From: Bidens hawaiensis
Taxonomy: Eukaryota > Streptophyta > Magnoliopsida > Asterales > Asteraceae
Reading direction: 5' to 3'
DNA length: 64,000 nt
Assembly: GCA_021521415.1 (NCBI GenBank)
Contig: JAIQDT010007610.1
Span: forward strand, 1 to 64,000
Shown here: in pieces, positions 11,254 to 22,616 of the stretch
How the letters are laid out: the number at the start of each line of letters is the position of its first letter
Numbering within the stretch: position 1 is the first letter of the stretch
Translations under genes and position numbers: made by a program
Notes under the pieces: generated by a model
Told to the model about the DNA's origin: nothing
The model's database searches: none
The model's input: the letters and a program-made list of their open reading frames with translations, nothing else

Positions 11254-14060
11254 GTACTCAGTAAATCCCACAAATAGCAAAGCTATGGTAGGGTCTGAGA
11301 AGGGTAAGATATAGACAACCTTACCGCTAGATATTGTTTCATATAATTATTTTGATATTAGATTTGCCATGCTTTCCCACCCTAGTTCATCTTCTTCTTC
11401 TTCTATTTTTTTTTCCCACCATTTTCCTCCAATCCTTCCCACAAAACTCAAAATCTGAACTTGGTTTTTCACTTGCCAAATGGAGAAGCAAGTAATGCAC
11501 AATTTTCTTTAAAGAAAAACTTATTTGGAAGCATAAAGCATATATTTGATTCATGAAATAGAATAATTACTTAAAAAAATGCATATCTGGTCCCCTTGTC
11601 CTCCATCACAATTTCTACGCAGCAAATGGATTTGTTTCTACACAAAGTGACCCTTGGTCATTTCTTGTTCGAAAATATAGTATTACTTACAAGTCATTGT
11701 TGTCTGTGTGTTAGCACATGTACATGCTGCTAATTCACTTTCCAGGCGACCAACATAACTTTATAATATTAGCCTTGTTTGTTTTCCTTTCATCAAATCC
11801 AAACCTTATTTATGTTGCATATATGCTTTCCCAACCAAACATAAATCACTTTATATTATTCTGTCTAGTAAACTATAAATTTCATGGTATATATATTTTC
11901 ATATTTCCGTGGACACTCAAGTATAGTTGTGAAGTTCGGACAAGTTCCTCAGAATAGGGGGATGGACTCAAAATGTATTAAAAGTTCATAAACAAGGGGG
12001 GGGGGGGTGGTGGTCAAAATTTCAACCGAAAACGGGTAGATTTACGCTTTATATATACAAATTTTCGGACGAAAAATAGGTAAATTTACAATATTGCACA
12101 GAAAAAAGGGTCGGGCCCACCCCTGGCCCTCACTAAGCTTCGCTCTTGCTCAAGTATAGAGGTTTAGTAAAAAGATAGCTTAAATTGACATACTATAGTA
12201 CTCTCATATGGGAGTACGATTCTTCCAAATTGACATACATACATACTTGTAATTGAGTGTGTATATAGTGATGAAATCTTTTTAGAACCAATAAATTGTT
12301 GAGAACTGCGAGAGAACCGTATAATACACATATAGATGGCATATTATGATAAATCAAAGTAGTGGGAGAGAAAAATGTGGTGGGTACATAACCGTTTTAT
12401 GTATCACAATCATAGCAACAAGTACACGTGTTATGCAGTTCTCAACATTTTCTTGGTTCTCATTTGAAGATCTTCCTACATGTGCGCACACACAGTTTTC
12501 ATTTATGTGCATGCATCCACATACATATAATACTATGCTATCATGTGTGTGTATGTACACATACTCTGTTCACATACATACAAATTGATACAATGGTGTA
12601 CTTATGCATGTGCGTATACTATGTAAACATATATGATGAATATACACGTGTGCATGTACAAATTAGAGTGAGAAACTTAGGATTCTTATAGAAAGTCTCA
12701 TGTTTGATTTTGGCAAATTTCAACTATTTAGGGGCGTGGTTTAACGATTAGAAAAAAATATATATTTTGAATATGAAGGATACTTGAAAACTTACTTTAA
12801 TATTTTAAGGAATTGATTAGGACTATTGAAAAATGGGAATTATGCATGGGGGAATGCATGCATGTACTACAATTGACTCTTGGCATTGGTGGCTTTGACC
12901 AAATTTATAAAAATGAGGCTTACTTACATTTTCAAGACATATATTAACATTGTTTAGTTTGACAATAAAATGAAGACAAAAAGAAAGTCAGCAAAGATTT
13001 ATTGTCAAAAGCCATCGATTCGTTCAAACTTCAAAATCCAAAATATTCAATTAAGAGCTTTCATATTTCTCCCTATGTTAAGAAAATATTATAAAAGTAC
13101 ACAAGTGGGATTAGGTTTGCACCCAACATTAATTATCTTTTGTTCATAAGGCTGTATGTGGTGGACGTTAACGTATGGCATCCCACCCCTCGCATAAGCT
13201 GATGGTGTCCTTAACCCGCAACAAGCCTAGACACTAACCATGAAGGCCCTTCCTCCGTTAACACAATTAATAGCACCCAACATGCCGATTATATATAAGT
13301 AGGGCCCACCCCATAACAAGCAATCAAACTTTATTTATTTTTAGCTAACCTACAACACGTTAGTTAATGGGTTAGTTAGTGAACGGGTTAAGCCTATGTG
13401 ATGCTGGTGTGACATGATATTTATTAACCCAAACACATAATCTAAGTGTTTTAACTCTTAAAGTAGTTGGAGGATTTACACGAATTATTAGAAAAAAGTA
13501 TGTAACGACAGTATAATATGTTATAAACTAAATGTCACACGCAAGGGCCGATAAGTGAGAATATGTTCGCATTCTATAAAACCGAATTCGATTCTACTAA
13601 GCTTACCAAAAGAATCTATTCTCAAATGTACATCATGTGAAAGCATCTCTAAGTGGAGTTGTGGCACTATGTAAGAACATAACGATATCCGGTTACAAAC
13701 ACATATGATATAATCTTACATATGGCTGGGCCCACATAAAAGACCAAGGATGACTCAAGCCCAATCTGATTGCAACTTGAAGAAGATGCAATTGACAAGT
13801 TGGCAAGTTGCTCAACAAAGTCCATTCAAGTAAGAGATCCGGCCCATAAATTAAACTAGCAACAACCGGTTGGGTTTCAAAAACACCCAGCCCATTAAGG
13901 CTGGTAACTTTTGTCAAGATGGTGATTGTAAAGATCGAATGTTACAACAAGGACCAATAAACAAGAACATGTTCTATTTCATCTTCCATCATTAAAATTT
14001 GGTGGAGAATTTGATTCTTAAAACAAAATTCCAATACATGAAAATATCATTGAGTAGATT
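10997..14060. other. Intergenic with simple repeats
   Basis: No gene recognised. Contents: NAC 3' region, an (ATC)n tract, a G run at 11996-12007, and AT-rich or ACAT-rich sequence (12440-12660). Short ORFs at 11718, 12346 and 13693 (minus) have no recognisable features. Confidence 0.55.
11197..11345. repeat. (ATC)n microsatellite joined to a dispersed repeat
   Basis: About 18 ATC units (11197-11252) run directly into 'actcagtaaatcccacaaat' and 'ggtagggtctgagaagggta'. I recall this kind of block being dispersed in Asteraceae and Solanaceae genomes next to ATC tracts; that is from memory and was not searched. Confidence 0.6.
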
Positions 14061-14064
14061 CTTT

Positions 14065-14074
14065 ACTATATAAG
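14065..14074 (+). promoter_or_regulatory. TATA box of copy A
   Basis: ACTATATAAG lies ~80 bases before the ATG at 14152. The upstream 150 bases are a diverged version of the cassette used by the other copies (shared fragments such as 'ttgattctt' and 'catgaaaatat'). Confidence 0.6.
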
Positions 14075-14151
14075 AAACAACAATCTATACATCTATAAAC
14101 AAAGGAAAGTGAGAAAAAATACATTCAAATCATTCCATCTACCCAAAATTT

Positions 14152-15928
14152 ATGGCTGGGCACTCATATGTGTCCAAACCCTACTACAACTACCATGATT
14201 TTCCAGCTCAACAAGGCGGTTACGCTTATGAGCCGGAACAACACGTCAATTGGTATGTGGTTGAGACAACAACGGTTGAGCGTGTTCGTGGTCCGCGTTC
14301 CAGGTATACCGAATTTTGTGAGGCGCCTTTGAAAAACGAGCTTGTCAAGGAAAATACGCATAAATATGCACCCAAGGATCGTCATGAAGGTTATGAGACG
14401 TTATATGTGTCGGATCATGAGAACTCAAGCCCAACCCACTACCGGGAAGGGGGAAATCCTATGGCTAACTTTTTCAGCAAACTCCAAACTGGGGCAAAGC
14501 CGCCCGTGAAGACTAGTGGCAACCTCTCAAGCCCGAATAGGTACCAGCCTACCAGCCCAGGTGAGTATCGCTCTAAAAGCCCAGACAAATATCAACCAGC
14601 AAGCCCAAATAAGTACCACACTACTGATCCCATTAAGTACCGCCCTAAGAGCCCACACAAATATGAATCGACAAGCCCGAACAAGTACCGTCCTACCAGC
14701 CCCATCAAGTATCACGCCACCAGCCCCATTAAGTACCACCACCCTAAAAGCCCGAACAAGCATGAATCAACAAGCCCAAACAAGCACCGACCTACCAGTC
14801 CCATTAAGTACCACCCTAAAAGCCCGAACAAATATGAGTCAACTAGCCCAAACAAGTATCGCCCTACCAGACCCAATATGTACCGTCCTAAAAGCCCGAA
14901 GAAATACGAGTCACCAAGTCCAGACAAGTATCGCCCTACCAGCCCCAATAAGTTTCGCTCTACAAGCCCTAATAAGCTTCGCTCTACAAGCCCCAATAAG
15001 TACCGCCCTAAAAGCCCTAACAATATTCAGCCAACAAGCCCAAATAAGTACCCGCTCTTCAAGCCCAGATAAGTACCTCCCTTCAAGCCCGAAAAAGTTT
15101 TATCCTACAAGCCCAACTAAGTATCGGCCCACAAGCTCACCATATGCATATCCTTCAAAAGAAGCCAACATGATTCAAGCCCAAACCTTACCAGGGCCGA
15201 ACAAGTATCATCCTACAAGCCCAACTAAGTATCGGTCCCCAAGCTCAACATATACATATCCTTCAAAAGAATCCAACATGATAAAGCCCCAAACCTTGCC
15301 AGGTCCGAATAAGTATCAACCTACAAGCCCAACTAAGTATCGAACCCCAAGCTCAACATATACATATCCATCAAAAGAAGCCAACATGATGAAGCCCCAA
15401 ACCTTGCCAGGCCCGAATAAGTATCGACCTACAAGTCCATCTAAGTACCAGCCTACAAGTCCAACACAAAACTATCCCTTAAAAGAGGATTATATAAATA
15501 GGCCCCAAAACGTACTAGAGCAGACTAAGTATCGGCCTACAAGCCCGGTCCATAGATTTCCCTCAGAAGAAGGCCAACTGGTTAGGACCCAAATCTTGAG
15601 AGTCCCAAATGAGAACCAATCTTCAAGCATTGGTGCAGAAGGAGACCGAAATAATAGGGCAATAAACTTTCCGAACCTAAATTACCAATGGCAGAGTGCA
15701 GGCCCACCTACAACACGTCGTCCTCTTACGGCTCCCACCAACGACATCAACGAAGCCTTAGGTTTTCTAATGGAATCGGTAAATTATCCTCGTGCGCAAC
15801 CAATTGAACATGAAGGGCAATATGCAAGGCCTACATTTGGGGGTGTGACCAACCGACCTTATTTGAGATCAAACACAATTGATAGTCATGAAGCTGTAAG
15901 GAGGTATAATGGCGCTTTTGTGCCATAA
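14152..15928 (+). CDS. Copy A: founder-like member, SP-x-K repeat protein, one frameshift
   Basis: I do not recognise the family. The frame opens MAGHSYVSKPYYNYHDFPAQ and reads to 15072 (306 aa); with one base less in the CCC run at 15051-15053 it continues to 15928, about 591 aa. Layout: N-terminal head shared with the other copies (VVETTTVERV, ~40-50); from ~125 to ~310 an array of octapeptides of the type KYRPTSPN; then three ~35-residue units with YPSKEANM and TLPGPNKY; a C-terminal domain with PTNDINEALGFL and a tail DSHEAVRRYNGAFVP. More than 20 SP-x-K motifs occur, matching the S/T-P-x-K/R consensus of cyclin-dependent kinases. No signal peptide or membrane segment; very basic, proline-rich, probably disordered. 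The C-terminal domain and tail match copy L, so the downstream frame is real. Confidence 0.8.
14570..15060 (+). repeat. 24-bp coding minisatellite (octapeptide array)
   Basis: The DNA repeats with a 24-bp period around 'aagtaccgccctaccagccc', often alternating two octapeptides (KYRPTSPN and KYESTSPN). Slippage in this array is the likely source of length change in copy A. Confidence 0.85.
15105..15480 (+). repeat. ~105-bp coding repeat, three units
   Basis: Three units each contain 'tatccttcaaaagaagccaa' or a close variant (near 15149, 15258, 15366), then a block encoding TLPGPNKY and a TSPTKY octapeptide. This is a second, longer repeat layer downstream of the octapeptides in copy A. Confidence 0.8.
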
Positions 15929-17629
15929 GTGGCCTGAAGAACATGCATGTGTAGTCACTATAATAAGTCTTGTCATATGTAGTCACTATAATAAGTCTTG
16001 TCACTTTGTCTGATGTTGTTGATGTATAAATAATCTTAGCTTGAAATATGTCATGTATTGTGTTTGTGATCAACACATGGGGTCACAGAATAAAATATAA
16101 TCGTTTATACGAGATGCGTGCTAATGAAATAAGACATGCTTGATTTAGAAATTATTTTAAACGAATAAACTGAAATGAATTTATCATTATCTTTAAGAGT
16201 TACAAATTTAATGAGTTAGTACTAACTAAATTTAGATTAAAAAAAACAATAGTGAAGGTATCATTATTTCACCTCACATGTTGGTGGGATGCTAAGAGTT
16301 TACATATTTAATGAGTTAATACTAAATAATTTTAGATTAAAAAAAACACTATTGAAGGTATCATTGTTTCACATCACATGTTAATGGGATGCAATGAAGT
16401 GACAGAAGTTTGGATCTTGGTAACTAAACGGTAAATATGTTCGATACATCCTTTGTGGGTCTTATGAAGGATAATGAATGAACGACAATAAATGAAATCT
16501 TTAATAGAAGATCATAGATTCATATATAGGGCTCATTGGAAACTCGGATGTCAATACAACCGAGGAGTTAATTATATGTGGATTAAAATTATACTTGTAA
16601 GAACCTGCATGATGTAGCGGCGGTGTGAATTCACATAACGGGTTTTCTATTCTCCCAGAAGTATAAACGCCTTTTACTTCTGACGAATTTTTTATTTGTA
16701 CTACTATTAAATGCTTTATACTTTGATGATCTACAACAATATTGCGTAAATAAATATAAACTTTATAAATTGCCGTATTTCATAACTAAATGCAAAAAGA
16801 TCAATTCTAAAAAAAACATGTATACTCTTTTTAGATTGAAATACGTGGTTTATTTTTATTTTAGTTATAATTAAGCTAATGTATATTCTAAATTGCTAGT
16901 TAATAACTTAATAATATTTGTCATTAAAAAAGTTAAAACTTAATCTTTATCTCGTCTAGCACTTTGGAAAGCCGCCTGCCGACAGACATTTGTTGAACAA
17001 CTAATACATTATACATATATCCATCAACCCACTTATCACATTGTTTGTTCATTTATACTTTTACACTTTTACAGTGAATATTTTAAATGCTTAACATAAT
17101 TAAACAAACGTACTTAGTAATATCACACTCATTGAATACGATCTAAGAGTGTGAAATGATCGTAAACCTTTCTTTCAATCCCGTAGATAGAAATGTTGCC
17201 CTCAAAGGTCTGTTGTGGTTAGATCGGTTCAAGTAAAGAGACAAGAAATATATAAGGAAAACTAGAGAGAATTTAAGAGAGGAGTTTTGAATCAATTTTC
17301 TTCATGCTCATTAAGCCCTTTAAAAAGCGTACACGCGTGCAGAAGCAAAACCTAATCTACATGCATAACCTACTATACATGGTAAGCATGGGTTCATGGG
17401 TGTAACTACCCACTACTTTCTTTAATTCTCACAAACAAACCAAACCAAATAAAAACATGCAGAAATATAAATATGCAAACATTAAAATAAAACATGCATG
17501 TGACACTAAATAGCAAATATCAAGGTCAAAAACATTTTTTCTTGTATTATAGTATAATTATAAATATGCACATAGGCTACACAGCATAAGCTATATATAG
17601 AAAAGATATATACAAGTAATAGAAATGAA
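15929..17629. other. Intergenic
   Basis: No gene seen. 15950-16000 has a short direct repeat ('tgtagtcactataataagtc' twice). The two-unit repeat at 16190-16395 is listed separately. The rest is AT-rich. Confidence 0.55.
16190..16395. repeat. Two-unit ~105-bp tandem repeat
   Basis: Both units contain 'atttaatgagtta', 'tttagattaaaaaaaacaat' or a variant, 'gaaggtatcatt' and 'cacatgtt(g/a)(g/a)tgggatgc'. Confidence 0.7.
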
Positions 17630-17845
17630 CTAACCTTTATCCAACGTCTCAAAGAAACGATGTCAAATTAAGATTATGTCCTCACAAGGTTGAATAACAA
17701 ATTTTACTTGATTTACTCATCTCATTTCATTTTGGGCTTGACTTTCCTTCTTTTCCCCTATACAGTGAAGGACTCTTCACTCTTACATGTGTCGTATAGA
17801 TATCCTATATAAATATCCAAATCATCTCAATCTCCTCTCAATCAG
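17630..17845 (+). promoter_or_regulatory. Orphan distal promoter module of the gene family
   Basis: The sequence from 'aacctttatccaacgtctc' to 'aaatcatctcaatctcctct' parallels the region upstream of copies G and K (27840-28030, 35870-36010) and the 'ccatctcaatctc' block upstream of copies B, D and E. No family gene follows; a copia fragment does. Confidence 0.55.
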
Positions 17846-17849
17846 CCTG

Positions 17850-18230
17850 GCATGATAGCTTCACCCAACAGAGTATCAGTCATGCCTTGATGAACTAGTA
17901 ATGCCCACGTCTCCACCCTCAGGTGGCTAAAAGTCGTTTCTACAATCGAACTTCTTTATTTCAAAGTTACTCGACATCTTTCTAATTTTTAATTGTGGAA
18001 TGAACTACTGGAATCTCTTGATTGAGCCACACCTTGACTCTTATACCAATTGTCACGAATATCACCAAAGATTTATAAAATTGAACAAGAAACGAAAATG
18101 ATTACAAGAAGAATCGAAAACTGATTAACTTAACTATTGCAACTGAATCTAGAGCTATATAAGAACCCTAATCCCTATTTGAGCCGTTAGCGAGTGGTAA
18201 CAAACTCGGTTTAAAAAGTGTCATAAACAG
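17850..18230 (-). mobile_element. Ty1/copia relic: LTR end, primer binding site and gag start
   Basis: On the minus strand an LTR-like end (...TTCGTGACA) is followed by TTGGTATAAGAGTC at about 18050, close to the copia primer-binding context, and then by a gag-like start (MSSNFEIKKFD) that shifts frame into WALLVHQGMTDTLLGEA. Copia gag proteins typically carry such an 'ALLVHQG' segment. The element is truncated on both sides. Confidence 0.65.
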
Positions 18231-19430
18231 TCCCTAAAATACTAATAACTTGTCACTTTCCAATCAAATAAACATTTATGCTTACAAGATGGGTGCCCGC
18301 ATGATGCAGCGGGTGTTTGAACTTGTTAATCACGTACAAATATAAGTGTTTATGGTTCAGTTAAAACCTTGAAATCGTTTAAATCAGTCATTGGTTTAAC
18401 TTCTTTTTTCTTTTTCTTTTTTACTTTCGGTTTGTTGGTCGGTTTCAAAATTTTCAAAACGTAGTGAACGGTTGGTTCGCAGTTTATATCGGCAACCGGC
18501 CATATGAAACCAGAAAAGACTGTAAATTAACCTAATTGCTATATGATTCCTTTTGTAATCTTTGTTGTTATTATTTCACGTCCTAGATCTTCCATTAATA
18601 TTTACCATATATGTGACTAAAATTATCATTTTTTATTTATGATCATCTCAAGTATCATATTATATTGGTTTTTAGTTAAAATTGATGATACATTTAAATT
18701 ATTAATTATTTTAAACTAAATTTATTAAAGTTTAAACTGTGAAACCAAACTGAAACCAGGCCGTTAGTAGCGATTCGATTTCAACTTTCAATGGTTGAGT
18801 TTGGTTTTGGATGACAACAAATCAGTATTAACGGTTGGACTCACAAGTTTAACTTAAAAACCATCAAAACCGACACTGAACGCTCTTACGTAACATATTA
18901 ATTTATTTAAAATGAAAAAAAAAATGACAACAATATCATATCCAAATTAAAGAGAATAAAATGCTTGTTTTTATGGTGCAATTTATTTATAAAAATATTA
19001 ACGTATGAAAAGGCTATAGTCGTTTAAAAATCATGGGTGGGAAGTTAGTTTACAAGTTAAATTAAAAACATAATATGGTTAAAGATGAGGGACCAAACTT
19101 GTAAGTTAAATGAATTGTGTTTAAAAGACATGTTTACCCTTATTAACATATGTACCTTATGCTTTAAGTGTTGTAAATTACTTAAAAATTAGTGTCTTAA
19201 TTTGCTCTTTTTTGGTGTATTATATATAGTATAGATAACAACTTTAGCGAAATAACTATCCCCCTCCCCGCGAAAACTTTAGTTGACCATGTTGACTTGC
19301 TCAATTTCGATTTTAACACCAACAACTGTTAGGGTCTCTTGACTTCTTAGATGTGTCGTATATATGTCTCTTTTGCAAATGCTCAAACCATCTCAATCTC
19401 AAATATTCTATACACTTAAGTATTATTTTT
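18231..19430. other. Intergenic
   Basis: AT-rich sequence, no gene recognised. 18360-18860 contains 'ggtttcgg' style stretches common in plant non-autonomous elements. 19330-19410 carries the distal family block ('tgtcgtatatatgtctc', 'ccatctcaatctc'). Confidence 0.5.
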
Positions 19431-19440
19431 TTATATGTTA

Positions 19441-19772
19441 ACGTATGCGATAATATTAGAATATAGTCAACACGTCAGAAGTAGTTTTTGGTCTCATTGA
19501 GTATCAGAAAAGGTAAGACCATGCTTCTTCACTATGAAGTTGATAGGAAGATGCTCCACTTGTATGATTGAAAGTTCTAATGCCCAAATTGATTCTTAAG
19601 ATCACTAAGTAGAATCTTAATCTTAAAGTAGTGGAATATATGAAAATATCTAAATCGCATCGAACTGGTTCTTGTGCTATAAAATCCGTTACAATTATCA
19701 TATATTCATATCACAAACATAACCAAAACGAGCAAAAAAAACCAACACACAAGTCCGTCAAACAGATTAAAA
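19441..19772 (+). promoter_or_regulatory. Family promoter cassette, copy B
   Basis: It contains the conserved blocks in order: GATAATATTAGAATATAGTC, the TCAACACGTCA site (19467-19477; reverse strand TGACGTG + TTGAC, a bZIP-type site overlapping a W-box core), 'ggtctcattgagtatc', 'ttcttcac(t)atgaag', 'tagaatcttaatctt', and the TATA box CTATAAAAT (19677-19685). Confidence 0.75.
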
Positions 19773-20135
19773 ATGGCGGGTAACACGTATGTGACGAAAT
19801 ACACACCCAAGAATCATAATGATGACTATGAGCCCACCTATGGGCTTAACCACGAGAACTCAAGCTCACCCGTCAGCCAAAAAGAAGGCCAACCAATTAG
19901 GACCCAACGCTTGTCGGGCACGAATAAGAATCATTATTCAAGACTAGGTGCAGAAGCCTTCGATCTAATTGGTAAAGAATTAGATCAAATTGATGCGTTA
20001 TATTCGAATCGTCGTGCACAACCACCAGGTCCTCGTGCACAACCGCAAGATCAAAAAATCTTGCTGTGTTTTGTGCCTAAACCCCGTACTTATGCAGGTG
20101 TTTTCAACCCCCCAGTACGAGTGATGCTTCTCTAA
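19773..20135 (+). CDS. Copy B: short family member, 120 aa, intact
   Basis: Starts MAGNTYVTKYTPKNHNDDYE: the family N-terminus joined directly to a segment that lies ~60 residues further on in longer copies. It continues with a block like copy A's EEGQLVRTQ...GAEG region (here KEGQPIRTQRL...RLGAEA), then a Pro/Arg/Gln stretch and FVPKPRTYAGVF. The standard tail is absent. The frame is open and the promoter cassette complete, so this is one of two copies that could be expressed as they stand. Function unknown. The internal deletions may mean a degenerate copy that happens to keep an open frame. Confidence 0.65.
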   Translation: MAGNTYVTKYTPKNHNDDYEPTYGLNHENSSSPVSQKEGQPIRTQRLSGTNKNHYSRLGAEAFDLIGKELDQIDALYSNRRAQPPGPRAQPQDQKILLCFVPKPRTYAGVFNPPVRVMLL

Positions 20136-21018
20136 GGCAGTTCTCTCATACTGAAGGGCCGCGGCTCACTTATATTGAAGGCCCAAAGCGAAGTAAAAAG
20201 CATGGATTGTTTTTCTATTAAATATATAAATTTTCCTATTGTATATATATTTTTTTAACAAATTTCATTCCACATAAATATATTAAGAGAAAAGTAATGA
20301 TTACATCGAAACAAAAGACAAGTGTACAACAAGATGCGCCGTTATCATGTTTATTTATGTCCTAATTACACATTCGTATGGGTATTGTTATCTTATTAAT
20401 CTTGTATATTTGAAGCTTTTATAGGGCTAGGTTGTTTTGTACTTTTATAGGGCTAGGTTGTTTTCATCTTAGGTTTGATTATTATATGAACGTAAATACA
20501 TAATCCTATTGTTAAAAGAATTTTTTAGATTCATCAATTCATCCCATAATGTACGTTTCCGATTCGTGTCTCGAGATGCATAGAATAATTATGTTTTCTT
20601 ATAGAACATTTCTAAGTAAAAATAATAGAACCCTGTACGGCGGAGTGTTGCCTGTTAATGCCTAAGGGACGTTACCAAATCCATGTCGAAGCCACAACTT
20701 TTATGTGATTCCGGTTAAATATTAACGCCCACAACAACCAGCCTTAGAAACTAAACATACGCATCGTAAATAAACCTAACGTTGCACTTCCATTAGCAAC
20801 CATCAACCCACAACCCAAATCAACTTTTATTATAAAATATATAGATATATTAAAATAAATACTTTTTATTTTATATATAATAAATAAGAAAAAGAAATAA
20901 AAATTAACATCACCAAATATTAATTTTTTATTAAATACATCTTTTATGAAGGAATAGAACATTCATCGAAGTTTCCATATTGAAAGATAAGTTGGTTAAA
21001 AATTTGGTTAGTGAAGGT
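20136..21018. other. Intergenic
   Basis: No gene. A short direct repeat ('ttttatagggctaggttgtt' twice, ~20415-20465) lies downstream of copy B. The rest is AT-rich. Confidence 0.5.
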
Positions 21019-21366
21019 AAGCATCTACATGTTTGGTGTGTGGCACTCATAATCAGCATTATAGTTCACGATGGCTTGGAAGCGAATAACGCAACCATTT
21101 AATGCCTTCGTAACGCTATTAAACTCATAAGAGCCTCACCGGCTAGGCTAGCTTCGTTCAAAGTGTGTGTTGTTGAGGAAAAAAATAGAGACGAAATGGT
21201 GGTTGTGTTTGGATGTTTCACCGAATGGAATAGCACTTCTGATATGTTGAAGAGAGCTCATGACCCTGAAAAAGCATTGGAATTGTATGCTTGTAGGAAT
21301 AGCAGTTTTAAGCAAGAACTAGACGACGTTTCAGATCATAGTGATTGGAACTTCGCAAGAAAATAA
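21019..21366 (+). pseudogene. hAT transposase fragment
   Basis: One frame reads through a hAT-like core: WCVALIISIIVHDGL, then an in-frame TAA, then CLRNAIKLIRASPARLASFK, and TEWNSTSDMLKRA, which matches the 'RWNSTY.ML' block of plant hAT (Ac/RICESLEEPER-like) transposases. Only about 115 codons remain; zinc finger and catalytic parts are gone. Inserted between copies B and C. Confidence 0.75.
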
Positions 21367-21689
21367 CAATTATACTTGAACCTTATAAGAGAAAATAGTA
21401 AGTTTGTCTTGTTCTAACTATGTGATTGCACACGAAGTGTTCGCCGATTTGATAACAACACAGACATAACTTATTAGCGAGAACTTATTTTAGCGTTTCC
21501 GTAATTGAGCTAGTTTACTATAATAGGATCCGGCTCTGTTTTTTTTTTCAGTTTCTAGTTCTAGGTTCCGAACCATTACACAACCCTACATGTCAGTTGG
21601 GGTCTGGTCTACTCATTTTCCCATGTTGTGAGAGTTTCTATACTTTCAACAAGTGTCGTACATGTCTCCTCTGTGGACACTAACATGTA

Positions 21690-22022
21690 CGATTACATAT
21701 ACTATAATATTATAATATAGTCAACACGTCAAAAGTATTTTTCGGTCTCGATGAGTATATCAAAAGAGTTAAGACCACACTTCTTCACAGTAAATCCAAT
21801 ATATAGGAATATGTTCCCCTTGTGTGATTGAAAGATCTAATACCTAAATTTGATTCTTCAAATCACCAAATAGAATCTTAATCTTAGAACAATGAAACCC
21901 ATGAAAATATTTTAATTGCATCGAACCACTTGTTGTACTATAAAAACACCACAATTATCATTTCACAATCATAGCCAAACCGAGCAAAAACAAGCATACA
22001 AATTCCTCCAACAAATTAAAAA
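21690..22022 (+). promoter_or_regulatory. Family promoter cassette, copy C
   Basis: Contains the intact TCAACACGTCA site (21721-21731), 'cggtctcgatgagtat', 'tagaatcttaatcttag' and the TATA box ACTATAAAAAC (21938-21948), then the conserved leader 'ccgagcaaaaacaagcat'. Confidence 0.75.
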
Positions 22023-22388
22023 ATGGCAGGTAGCACGTGTGTGACGAAAGGCTACTCGGCCTACACCAATATCCTGGATCAACAAAGTGGTTTTAATCAC
22101 GATCCAAAACACTTGGGCAACCAATATGTGGTTGATAACAAAACCATTGAGCGGGTTCCAGCCTCAGCGGCTGGGTACACCGACTTCTTCAGTTCTCCTT
22201 CAAAAGTTGAGCATTTGGATGAGTATGGTCGCAAACCAACCATGTCGGTTGTACCCATTTTCGCACCCGGATACCGTAAATTAAAGCTACGTGACCATGC
22301 TTTTGTGCCCAAACCCATTAAAGATCCTTATGTTTTTGCGCATGAACCCATTGATGATCATTTTGCCTTAAAAACTCGAAAAAACTAA
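22023..22388 (+). CDS. Copy C: family member, 121 aa, intact
   Basis: MAGSTCVTKGYSAYTNILDQ head, then DPKHLGNQYVVDNKTIERV, GYTDFFSSPSKVEHLDEYG and a Pro/Lys tail (FVPKPIKDPYVFAHEP). It keeps the full head of the family (residues 1-80) but lacks the C-terminal domain and ends KTRKN. No signal peptide or membrane segment. Frame open and promoter complete. Function unknown. Confidence 0.7.
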   Translation: MAGSTCVTKGYSAYTNILDQQSGFNHDPKHLGNQYVVDNKTIERVPASAAGYTDFFSSPSKVEHLDEYGRKPTMSVVPIFAPGYRKLKLRDHAFVPKPIKDPYVFAHEPIDDHFALKTRKN

Positions 22389-22585
22389 TGTTTTAAGGTT
22401 TCTTATTAGGTCAGAAGTGAGAGATTCGTGTCTATCTTGGTATTTTTATCTTATCAATGTTGTATGTGAAGCTTTTATAGTGCTTGATTGCATGGTCGGC
22501 CCAAGGGGGGATTAAGGAGGGCGACGGATCAAGGCCCGCTCATTCTTCTAAGGTGCTCATAATTGTTAAAAAAATTGATATATAC

Positions 22586-22616
<31 letters not shown>

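Noticed and set aside
14527..15023. Minus-strand hydrophobic ORFs (LLGLVGRYL repeats) within copy A
   Set aside because: Antisense shadow of the octapeptide array.
14516..15050. Ala/Thr/Gln-rich reading frame overlapping the first part of copy A
   Set aside because: It is the shifted frame of the 24-bp coding repeat; only its part after 15053 is the true frame of copy A.
14570..15060. Possible homology to the RNA polymerase II C-terminal repeat
   Set aside because: Period is eight, not seven, Lys and Asn are fixed, and no polymerase sequence is near; only a resemblance.
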